Assembly: GCA_030374765.1 (NCBI GenBank)
Contig: JARGXX010000021.1
Location: 186,001 to 250,000 of the forward strand
DNA: 64,000 nucleotides
Reading direction: 5' to 3'
Origin: Agarophyton chilense
Lineage: Eukaryota; Rhodophyta; Florideophyceae; Gracilariales; Gracilariaceae
Positions within the stretch are counted from its first letter, which is position 1, and each line of letters starts with the position of its first letter. The notes beneath the pieces are model-generated. The model saw only the letters and a list, made by a program, of their open reading frames with translations. It searched no databases and was not told where the DNA came from. A program made the translations under genes and the position numbers. Shown here piece by piece: positions 23,895 through 32,879 of this stretch.

Positions 23895-24098
23895 GAAGGA
23901 TGTGAGAGAAGAAGACGAGAAGACTCGAGAAGAAGAAGAACTACTTCGAGAAACGTGAAGTCACGGAAACAGAAGAATTTGGTTTATACTATATTAGAAG
24001 GATGTGAGAGAAGAAAACGAGAAGATTCGAGATGAAGAAGAAGTACTTAGATAAACGTGAAGTCACGAAAACAGAAGAATTTGGTTTATGTTATCTCC
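23895..24098 (+). repeat. 102-bp tandem duplication, purine-rich
   Basis: A unit starting GAAGGATGTGAGAGAAGAA is present at 23895 and again at 23997, both ending AGAAGAATTTGGTTTAT. The repeat distance is 102 bp. It lies just past the chromodomain frame of element 2, in the 3' region. It is strongly purine-biased on the plus strand and might be an expanded polypurine region. Confidence 0.8.
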
Positions 24099-24268
24099 TC
24101 AAGGGTGTTGACGACATCCAACGGTCAACGAACTTACCCGCTGGTATTATGATTCAGCATGGCTGTAAGCGCAGCACGATCGCCTTGCAGCTGTGCTTCG
24201 AGGAAACCCGCGTCTAAGAAAAATAGTCTCAACGGTGTCAAAAAGGGATCCTCCGCATCGCTCGGTTG

Positions 24269-25030
24269 TTAGGCGAACCTATGATGGTGTCCCATAGACG
24301 TGTTGACACACGATGTCGTAGCCGTTTGTGGCGAAGCAGCTGTCACAGGTGCAGTTTCGGATAGTTCAGGTTCAACCTCGAAATCGAGTCCTGCATCAGC
24401 ACCTGGAGCTTCTTCATACTCCTGATCTGCAAACTCAGAAGGTGTGCACTCGTACACATATCCAGTACGCTGATTTGAAGGGAACTCCCTAAGATTCGCA
24501 CGAAGGTCGCGAGCCTGATCAGACCTGATTATCTGGCGGGTCCAGGGATTGTACCACACAGAATATCCGGCATTAGCTGTGCGTCCCGGAGAATGATCTC
24601 GATGACGCACCCTTGTGCCTCTAGCTGATTGATCCAACTGAACCCTATGCCAGTCGATACTGTCGATCAAGGCTACCAAGAATAGGATTTCATCATAATT
24701 GGCACAGGATCCCAACACAAGGGAAAGATCGAGTTGTCTTGCATATTTCCGCGCTGTTGGCGACATGTACCAAACTCGATAGGTATCGTATGCATCCCAG
24801 AGGATATACGCTGCCATCTCGTCAATAAACTTAGAGAACACGAACGTCCAATATCCAGAGAACGGGTGGTTAATCAACGCGGAACGGATATAGGTTATGG
24901 CAGGAAGAAGCTCCACCGGACATCCGCGAGGGCTCTCGATCTACGCCCAGTGTTCGGGCAGCACGACATACCGTCCGACGCGAGCATTCCGCCTAATTCG
25001 ATCAGTCTCGATCATTTGGTATGGAACCAG
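24269..25030 (-). pseudogene. opposite-strand reading frame of gypsy element 2
   Basis: Minus-strand frame 24916-24269 (215 codons) extends upstream in the same frame, through a TAG, to an ATG near 25015. It shares with the opposite-strand frame of element 1 a Y-x-L-P start, a W...F...M...LD/WDA stretch and a G-Y/F-x-x-W-Y-N/D block. The C-terminal half is acidic (FADQEYEEAPGADAG). The function is unknown; see the finding on the conserved antisense frame. Confidence 0.5.
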
Positions 25031-25063
25031 GTACCCCAAGCGGAATCTCGTACGTCGTACTAC

Positions 25064-25438
25064 AGACTGGCCGACCTCAGCTGTGCTGATATAGATTATT
25101 ATTTTATTTTAATTGGTGTAATAGATTAGCATTACAGAACCAGGGAGATCCCAGTGCCTCGCCATTGTTATTTACTTGGCTCGAATGACACTTCTCCCTA
25201 AGAGTAAGATAGGCACCGTTAGGATACTAAATTACCGTCTTTGGAACATTAGTTTCCCCAATTGGTCTTCCAGCCATCGTTTCCGTAGCTTCAACCTGTA
25301 GGAATACGCATTAAACGCCGGCCCATTGCACCAAGTACTCTGGGAGTGCCGCCGTCAAGGATACAAACCTCAGGACCAGCTCTACTACGCTACCTGAGGT
25401 TGAGACCAGCACGCTAACCCACCAGTCATTGCGTTACA
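25064..25438 (+). repeat. LTR copy B (partial), joined to the reverse transcriptase of element 3
   Basis: It is homologous to LTR A from AGACTGGCCGACCTC onward and ends ...CCAGTCATTGCGTTACAAA. The first ~75 bases of the LTR are missing. Immediately after it the frame KLKTCLV-stop-LDDIIVFSN of another element begins, in the middle of reverse transcriptase. It is either the 3' LTR of element 2 or the remnant of a recombination. Confidence 0.7.
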
Positions 25439-26630
25439 AAGTTGAAGACATGCTTAGTCTAGTTAGATGACATCATTGTCTTCAGTAATAGTATTGAAGA
25501 TCACTTCATAGATGTGGAGGGGATCCTCTAGAAGCTAAGAGAAGCTGGAACTGACTTAAATATCAAGAAATTCAAATGCTTTGCAGAGCAAATGAAGCAC
25601 TTGGGACACAGGGTCAGACCACGGACGCTGGAAACGAAAGAACTGCAAACCGTTGCGATTCGTGAGGCGAAGCCTACTAGTACGCGAACTTAATTGCGAG
25701 CCTTTCTCTGACTTTGTAACATCTATAGAAGATATGTACCGCGTAATTCGCGTATCTCACTTCCTCTGATCGCAATATTGAAGAAAGGAAAACGTGTACT
25801 GTTGAAATAATTCGGAACATCCGAGAGAGAACCGTTCGAGAAGATCAAGACAAAGTTGACATTAGCTCTTGTTTTAACACTTCCAAAAACGGATCTTCTC
25901 TATTCCGTGAACACAGAATCAGGTGATTATTAGGTAGGTAGGGTGTTCCCTTCTTCAAACGCACAAAGATGGAAAACAATATCCCACTGGATACTGGTCA
26001 CGGTCACTGCACAAGGCACAGAAGAATTACTAGGTATCAGAAAAGAAATGCCTTGCTATGGTATGGGCTCTGCCGACCCTACGGCCCTATCTCCAAGGAG
26101 TACAGATTACGGTCAATACTGATGACTCATGTTTGAGATGGCTCATGTCAATTAAAGATCCTCTGGGACGATTACTGCGATTACGTTTACGCCTTTTTGA
26201 ATTTGACTTCAACATCCACTACAAGAATGGGACTTCAAACGTTCATGCCTACGAGTTGTCGAGACTCGATACTGTGGGAGAAACCCAAATGGAAATGGAT
26301 GATGAGATACCATGTTTGGTAATGGAGACTTCCAGATCGAAAGATATAGAAGAGAAGAACACTGTGAACGAAGAAGAATATGCTTTTGATTTACTGGTAA
26401 CCCAGACGATGAAGACAGATCGCGATGATCAACTCGGACGAATAAGGCTCGAAGAGGTTTTGCGTGAACAGGTTACGGATGCCTCTTGTGTGGCTATCCG
26501 CTCTCGTCTTGAAAGGGAAGAGCTACATTTTCGTCTGGATGATCGAGGCTTTCTTCTTCGAACCGTCGAATCTCATGATCAAATCGTTATATCACACGTT
26601 CTGAAGAGCAGAGTACTGCATTTGGCTCGC
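25439..26630 (+). pseudogene. reverse transcriptase (C-terminal part) and RNase H of gypsy element 3
   Basis: The YxDD region reads LV-stop-LDDIIVFSNSIEDHF. Then come MKHLGHRVRP, the connection (LCNIYRRYVPRNSR), RNase H (MVWALPTLRPYLQG from 26058, RLFEFDFNIHYKNG) and a long open frame to 26630 that ends in the start of the integrase zinc finger (SHVLKSRVLHLAR, then a stop). Several stops precede 26058. Confidence 0.7.
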
Positions 26631-26634
26631 TAAT

Positions 26635-27230
26635 CACAATTGTCTGGTAATCTAGGAGGAGTGAATCTGTATCTAACCCTCAGAAAGGGAATATTATTGG
26701 CCTACTTTGGCAATAGATTGTCATGCCAAATCAAAGATGTCCTCAACATGCGCTCGAAATCGAGTTAAGTTGTGGAAGAAGAAAAAGCCAATGAAGTTTT
26801 TCCCGGTGAAAGCGCCTTAACAGTATATCAGTATCAATATTTCCGAAGAATTGGTTCGCTCGAAACGAAAACATAGATAGGTTCTGGTATTTACGGATCG
26901 CTCTTCTAAGCTGTTCGAGATTGTTCCGCTGAAACGGATCACCGTTGCCTTGATAGCGCGAGCGTTTATCCACCATTGGGTGTATCGATACGGACCGCCT
27001 GATACTCTGCCCTCAGATAATGGTAAACCATTCGTTACACGCTTCTTTCAAGATGTATGCAAGATTTTGGGAATTAGGAACGTGTTCATCACGACTAATC
27101 ATCCGCAATGTCAGTGGCAAGTGAAACTCTACAACTGTACTTTACTTGCCGCAGTACGGAATTACATCTCTGAACACGTCAAAGACTGGAATCTGTCTGC
27201 TGACAGTCTATGCTACGCTTAAAATATGTT
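26635..27230 (+). pseudogene. integrase of gypsy element 3
   Basis: The zinc-finger remainder (NLGGVNLYLTLRKGILLAYFG) is followed by the catalytic core: VLVFTDRSSKLFEIVPLK, ALIARAFIHHWVYRYGPPDT, LPSDNGKPFVTRFFQDVC with the second Asp (~27016), and HPQCQWQVKLYN where the usual NGQxER Glu box is altered. The lost Glu region and stops indicate an inactive copy. Confidence 0.7.
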
Positions 27231-28679
27231 GTTTCATACGACTACGAAATTAGCGCCATTCGTTCTGGTAATATCATGCCGGCCAACGGCTTTTCCAATC
27301 GAAATTCGCTCTGACAGAACCGAAAATGAAGACATGACGAGGTCGGCTCAGTTTCACCTACGCTGGAAGGACGAGCTGCGCAAACGAAATAAAAAAGATG
27401 CAATCCAGATGGTAAAGACCCAAGTGCGCTAGAAGTGCAATTACGACACGTTGCTACGGCGGGCACTCCCGGATATTCGAAGTGGAGGACGAATCTCCGT
27501 GAGAATAGAGAAGAAAGATAACCGGAAGTCTAGAGAAGAAAAGGAACGAAAAAAAAGTTACAAGTTAGTACCAATCGCAAACTGGACCGCATGAAGTTGT
27601 CGAACTCGACAAGCACCCGGCGGTATCCGAAGAGATAAGGAGGTTGAGCGCATTTCACGCGATAGAATGGTGACTGTACCAGGTTTAGGTGTATCAGGCG
27701 TCGTGCCGAGCCCTGAAGCTGATGTGCAGCAGAGAGATCTTACATGTGTGCCTAATGAGGTGCAAACACCACTGCAGAACCTTTAAGTACAGGCGCCTGA
27801 GGACTTGTCGGCGAAGAACAATACTAACTAAAACGTATTGCCACGTTACTGGCACGATCCGGGGAACCGGGACATGACGTCGGTAAGCGGGCCGCTGCCT
27901 CATGGCGCATTAATGTCTGTAGTTCTGGACCTTGGAGGTCAGAATCAGAGCAGACTTGGCGAAACGCACCGTTAACAGCTGCAGGTCCCACACCAGGTCA
28001 CTTTTACATGATGAATACCGATGAGGTTGGAGAGAACAGTGGAAAGAAAGCCTCTTTTGAAGATGGTCGCGCACCTCGCGTCGTGGAACCATCAAGAGGA
28101 GAACTTGAGTTCGTTATAGTTTAGCTGCCCACAGTAGCGCACAATAATGAAAAAGCTGAAATCAGCAGGAATGTTCCGCTACAGGGATGGTCAGACATAG
28201 ATGTCACTGTAGAACAGAAGAAATCTCACAAGGAAAAGAGAGATATCGATCTCGAGGGAAACCGAATTGAAGTGCAAAGGCCACAGTTTAATCACAAGGT
28301 TATATCCGCTGACCACCCTTGAGAGGACGCCTTGTAACAGGGGTTACGCCCCACGCCCGCCGCTACTTTTAGCGCAGAATCGAGAATCCCTGAAAGGCAG
28401 AAGAAAGACGTACAGGGAGAAGAGACATCGCTTCATCGCCAAAAAATCCGGATAAATCGAATGTTGAGTTGGGGACCCCAGCTAAACCGAAAAGATCACG
28501 GGAATCCAGAAAACCGGCTCTGTGACACCCAGAAGTTGGGCAACCAGATAAATGCGGTAACGCGATACTAGAATCTCCAAAGGACCAATCGAACACTGAG
28601 CACGCTCATTCAACTGTTAAAGAAGTACGTACAGCAGAACCTGATCACAGGAACCCTCTCTCGGCCTCGACACCGTTCA

Positions 28680-28845
28680 ATGGAGGAGAGGAGTACGCTG
28701 TCGAACGAATTCTATTGCATGGAAGGCATGCTAGAAACACCAGTTTAGCGTTTAGACTACCATGGTATGGGTATCAACCAGAATAAAATATATGGGAGCC
28801 CATATATCAATTTCCACGATCTCACGAGTTGTCCTACTGTAGAAG
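28680..28845 (+). pseudogene. chromodomain of gypsy element 3
   Basis: EEYAVERILLHGRHARN, FRLPWYGYQPE, a TAA stop at 28784-28786, then NIWEPIYQFPRSH. This is the same module as at 23643-23800 and 12900-13085, with an in-frame stop. Confidence 0.7.
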
Positions 28846-29154
28846 AACTATGGTGGACATTCCCAGTAATACTGATGACGCTCTCGTCGATTCAATGATC
28901 TCAGGAAGGCCTTATCTCATGTGATCTATAAAGAGATAAGAACTAACATGAAGTACCATGAAGATGAAGAAAGAAGTGGTGAATCACAGAAGAGAAGAAA
29001 AAGAAGAGAAAAAAGAATCTGGAAGCAGTTGTAAAGGGGTGATTCCAAGGATATACCGCTAGACAGTCTACTACAGTACGCCTGAAAGGCGACTTCATGG
29101 GATTGGAGCGCCAGGGTGGTTGTCCATCTAGAAGCGCAGGAGACTCAGCATCTG

Positions 29155-29749
29155 CTAACAATCGCGTTGAATGACATCGAGAGGAATCCCAGATTCTTCG
29201 AGGAACCGCCTCACATTGTCGAGTTCCGCATTGTGCGTCGACGCCACCGGCTGTTCGGGTTCGTACGCAGGACTCTGCATCTCGACTGTCGCTAAGTGCT
29301 CATGGCCATCAGTCTGCCTTTCAGTAGGAGCTATCTGCTCGACCCCTTCATTTTCCGTTGGGACGGTGATTTCGGCGACCACCTAAATATACAATGATTT
29401 GATAATGTACTGACTTATCCAGGTCGTCGTATGACGTTTGTGGGTTCACCACATAGGGGTGATTGTTCAGCCAGAGTGTTGTAGGCTATGCAAGAAAACT
29501 TGAAGAGCGGTCGTGTTGAGATGCAACGTTGAGAGTTTGTTGAGACCGAGAAGCCGGGGTGAAGCACGCTGTCGACAAGCTTTTATATTCTTGCGTTACA
29601 GGTGCTTTGAACGTAAGGAGGGAGGCATGTAGCATTTGATATTCACGTTGGATCGAATGATCGAAAAGTATCGAAGTCCATATACGGAATTTATATGCTA
29701 TTCTTGGTACTGCACTTGGTAGCGAAATATTATGAGAAGAATAATTCAT
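29155..29749 (-). pseudogene. opposite-strand reading frame relic of gypsy element 3
   Basis: Minus-strand pieces 29749-29486 and ~29470-29155 (the latter with one frame change near 29385) contain an LWLNNHPYVVNPQTSYDDL block. It aligns with VWYNPWTRQIIRSDQARDL of element 2 and LWYDHDTDLFNP of element 1. A Glu/Thr-rich tail follows (EITVPTENEGVEQIAPTE). It is shorter and more broken than the others. Function unknown. Confidence 0.45.
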
Positions 29750-31309
29750 GGCAAGGTTAAGAATTAGGATTCATTTTGTAGCAATTTACTACTGTATCCC
29801 TGTACGGTGTGACCACCAAATATTTCATTCCTCAGTTTTAGAATAATTCTCTTCAAACACACTAAAGTGTAGAACTTACAGTAGCTCTTTTGCCTCCAGG
29901 CAGAATAAAGAGCCCTTGGCCCTGCGTGAGGATGGCAGAGGCCAACCAAAAACCAAATTATTATCATCATGGTGCTCTCTAAGAATCCTGAAGAATCTAT
30001 CGACTTCGGAGCACCTATAGTCTCAGTGATACTTGAATTTAAGCTATAGGTCTTTTCCAAAGAGATCCTCTATTTTGGGCTGCTTATCATTTCTTTATTG
30101 TTTGGTTTGTGTGTTTTTTATTCGTTTTGTTGTTCTTTCGTGAGTGCACAAGGGTTGTCGTGCCAATCTTGTATGGTTTACGAACCCCTGCACCTGGATA
30201 ATTACGTCATGTTTAGACGTATCGTTTCTCTTATCAGGCTTCTCTGATGATCTTCTGTCACACAACCTCTTTTGAGGACACTCAATTGTAGAGCAACGCT
30301 CGCTTTTTGCGGTGTTTTCTGTAAGCCTTCACCCTTTATCGAGAACAAGACAGTATCTTGTGAAAATGAAAGACTTGTCCTGCCTCTGCACGGCAGTTTT
30401 CCGTCGCTTCGAACGAAGCGTGGTGACTTTGATAGAGCTCTTGCTTCTTTCCTAGGTTTTTTAGTGCTTTTGAGATGACTTTCTCTGAGTTGTCCTTATA
30501 TATTACCTTTCTCTTAGATGAATTGTACTTATAGTCTAAAAAAGCGTATTCAAGAACATGCTATACATCATCTCTTTTTTTCCTTACCGCTTTGCTATAA
30601 GCCTCTTGTCTTCTTTATTGTCTCCGTCAATCATCGAAATAACTACTTTCTTCACGATCTAATTGAAGGTTTTCGTGATATGGCTCGCAATGAAAGCAAA
30701 AGTTTGCACCATATACAACTCTTGTCAGTCCATTTCAAAGTAGACATGCTCTCGTAGGCTCGTTTTGTTGGGTATGTGGAGAAGTTTTACTACTGTTGCA
30801 ACAGAAGCGCTTTTTTGCGTCTGTTGTCTTTATCTTTTGCAGTGATGAGTCAATTTTAATGAGTTGGCAAACCACTTGGGTGTGCTCGGTGTTGTTTATT
30901 ACGAAAAGTTGCGATTTTTTAGTCAGATGACTCTATCGATACCGGCAGAAGTGGTATCTATGATGAAAAGGTTCATAAATTTGGTTTGGGCTGGAAAAGT
31001 AGCTTAATCAGCCTAGTGACTCTTGGACGTCATGTTCTTTAGGAAGGGAGGTTGATGAGGAGGGCAATGTCTGGAGGTAGAAGCAAGTTAGGATTTAGTG
31101 GATGCCGTCAAGACATGATGTTAAAACCTTGTTTATTGTGAATCTAGCACAAAGAATAAGGATTTTAGTACTGCTTTTGAAAACAAGGGTTGTGAGGAAA
31201 TGACCCGTATTTCGAAAAAAGGGTCGTTTTTCGCTTAATTAGAAAGGGCTATTACACTCCTTTCTGTCGTCTTTCTTTGACTTTTTTCCTTTGTCATATT
31301 CTGGGCTAG
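29750..31309. other. AT-rich spacer without a recognised gene
   Basis: Only short frames occur, and none has a recognisable motif. A short block at 30268-30315 (CTTTTGAGGACACT) has a look-alike at 55599-55640. It may be a relic of an unidentified repeat. Confidence 0.5.
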
Positions 31310-31440
31310 TAAAGTCTGTTTCAAAATCATATCCCTCGCGCAAATTTTCCAAAAATCGACGTTTTGGCTACAGTAAAACTAACAAAATCAGTGTGAAAAA
31401 ATTTTCAAGTAAAAAAACTGTTTCAAAATCATAACCTTTA
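31310..31440 (+). repeat. left IR/DR end of the Tc1 element
   Basis: The outer copy is TAAAGTCTGTTTCAAAATCA; the inner copy (CTGTTTCAAAATCATAACC) starts at 31418. The outer copy differs at several positions from the right outer copy. Confidence 0.85.
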
Positions 31441-31467
31441 TTGCATCCTTTTTATTCTAACGCGAGT

Positions 31468-32463
31468 TCAGTAGTTTATTTTTGCTCCTTTAGCCTGTAT
31501 AACACTTATACAACGCTTTGGCATTGATTCTATAAAAGGATTGATAGCATTACAGTCAATCTTTTCCCAGCAATCTTTGATACAATTTTTCAGATCAAAA
31601 ACTGTATCAAATTGCCTTCCTTGCCCATAAACCATTCGGGCCAACATTCCCCAAATGTTTTCGATAGGGTTGAGGTCAGGAGGGCGCGCAGGCCATTCCA
31701 TAACCGACATATTTAGACTATTGAACCACTGTTTCATAAAATTAGACTTATGCACAGGTGCATTATCTTGCTGAAAAATGAATTCTTCTCCATGCATACA
31801 GTATGAAAAAGGTAAAAGATAGTTTTCTAGAACCTCAGCATACTTCTCAGAGTTCATTGTAGTTTCAACAAAAGCCATATCAGTTGCTCCTTTAGTAGAG
31901 ATTCCAGCCCAAACCATTACTGATGCGCCTCCTGAATGCCTAGTCACAAATTCCTTCTTTTCTTTTCGTAGATCATGCCAATAATATTTATAGCAATCTG
32001 GACCATCAAGGTTAAACTTTTTTTCGTCGGAAAAGATAACATTATTCCATTCAGTTTTCCAATAAGCCTTTTGAGCACACCATTCAACTCGACTTTTCTT
32101 GTGATTATCTTTTAAAAAAAAAGTTTTCCTCATTTTTGTGTACTTGAACAAATTTTGACGGTTGACTTCACGCCATATTGTAGATCTTGATAGAGGCAAA
32201 TTTAGGTTTTTGACAATTTTCCCGCAAGATGAAGTGTTGCGACATAGTTGTCGCTTAATTCCGCGCTTATCGGCCGGGGATAGTGCCGTAGGACGGCCGG
32301 TTGAACGTTTTGTTCCGTATGTAGCGGGGTTTTTGATGAAGTTGCTGATTGTTTTTGGGCTGCGCTTGAGTTTTCGGGCTATATCTGCTGGAATCATACC
32401 CTGACCTACTAATTCCATGATTTCGAGCTGTTCAGAGCGTGTCAGAGGTGCGCCACGAGCCAT
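31468..32463 (-). CDS. Tc1-family DD34E transposase, intact
   Basis: This 331-residue protein is the usual length for the family, with an ATG at 32463. The N-terminus has paired helix-turn-helix regions (LTRSEQLEIMELVGQGM...IARKLKRSPKTISNFI, then a GRP linker and RSTIWREVNRQN) that bind the terminal repeats. The catalytic triad is complete: Asp in VIFSDEKKFNLDG, Asp in FQQDNAPVH and Glu in DLNPIENIWG. There are 34 residues between the last two, so it is a DD34E enzyme. The WAGIS box and RPPDLNP motif are also typical. It cuts and pastes its own element at TA sites. No stop or frameshift is seen, so it could be active or very recently so. Confidence 0.95.
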   Translation of the reverse strand: MARGAPLTRSEQLEIMELVGQGMIPADIARKLKRSPKTISNFIKNPATYGTKRSTGRPTALSPADKRGIKRQLCRNTSSCGKIVKNLNLPLSRSTIWREVNRQNLFKYTKMRKTFFLKDNHKKSRVEWCAQKAYWKTEWNNVIFSDEKKFNLDGPDCYKYYWHDLRKEKKEFVTRHSGGASVMVWAGISTKGATDMAFVETTMNSEKYAEVLENYLLPFSYCMHGEEFIFQQDNAPVHKSNFMKQWFNSLNMSVMEWPARPPDLNPIENIWGMLARMVYGQGRQFDTVFDLKNCIKDCWEKIDCNAINPFIESMPKRCISVIQAKGAKINY

Positions 32464-32480
32464 AATTGAGCGAATGATTG

Positions 32481-32613
32481 TATAAAGGATATACTTTTGA
32501 AACAGTGTTATTGACTTAGTGGTTTTTATTTGTTGTGAAATGTGCTCTACAGTACGTGAAATGCCTTTTTGGCGCAGTTTTTGTAAAGGGATATGTTTTT
32601 GAAACGCACTGTA
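32481..32613 (-). repeat. right IR/DR end of the Tc1 element
   Basis: The outer copy on the minus strand is TACAGTGCGTTTCAAAAACA; the inner copy lies at 32481-32505. The spacing of 102 bp mirrors the left end. Confidence 0.85.
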
Positions 32614-32879
32614 CTCTCGACAGCATACACTATCTACTACTTGACTTCCCTTGGGTTGTAACCACCCGTGTTGTGTCCCCCTCCTACTTTTACGGACATT
32701 CGTTTACAGTATTCTTGAAACGAGGATTCGAATTGAAGTCCCGTCTTTTACAGTTGCCCATCCACGCAAGCGCGTAAGCACTTTTTCCGAAGACTGTTTC
32801 ATTGAAATCACGAAACACGTTCAGCAGCAAACCCATGGTTAAGATTGATTTTGTCTTATGATCCTTGCGCCCGCTTCTG

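Larger units (their letters stand above)
16638..25438 (+). mobile_element. gypsy element 2 (Ty3/gypsy chromovirus, degenerate)
   Basis: The primer-binding motif is at 16639. Then come gag, protease with DTGA, reverse transcriptase with YLDD, RNase H, integrase split by an inverted solo LTR, a chromodomain with good sequence, a tandem purine-rich repeat, an opposite-strand reading frame, and a partial LTR at 25064-25438. Fewer changes are seen than in element 1, but stops and frameshifts in gag, protease, RNase H and integrase make it inactive. Confidence 0.8.
25439..29155 (+). mobile_element. gypsy element 3 (5'-truncated chromovirus relic)
   Basis: It begins abruptly inside reverse transcriptase. 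It runs through RNase H, integrase zinc-finger region, integrase core and a chromodomain carrying an in-frame stop. Its protein boxes match element 2 closely. It lacks a visible 5' LTR, gag and protease and is interrupted by many stops. Its opposite-strand frame follows at 29155-29749. Confidence 0.75.
31310..32613. mobile_element. apparently intact Tc1/mariner transposon with IR/DR ends
   Basis: The element is 1304 bp between TA dinucleotides at 31310-31311 and 32612-32613. Each end has two copies of a CTGTTTCAAAATCATA-type repeat, an outer copy and an inner one. They are exactly 102 bp apart on both sides (31316/31418 on the left, 32499/32601 on the right). This double-repeat layout is the IR/DR type known from part of the Tc1 family. 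The single gene inside is uninterrupted. A decayed relative is at 3186-4260. Confidence 0.9.

Noticed and set aside
31468-32463. Plus-strand frames at 32162-32404 as a gene
   Set aside because: They are the complement of the Tc1 transposase.
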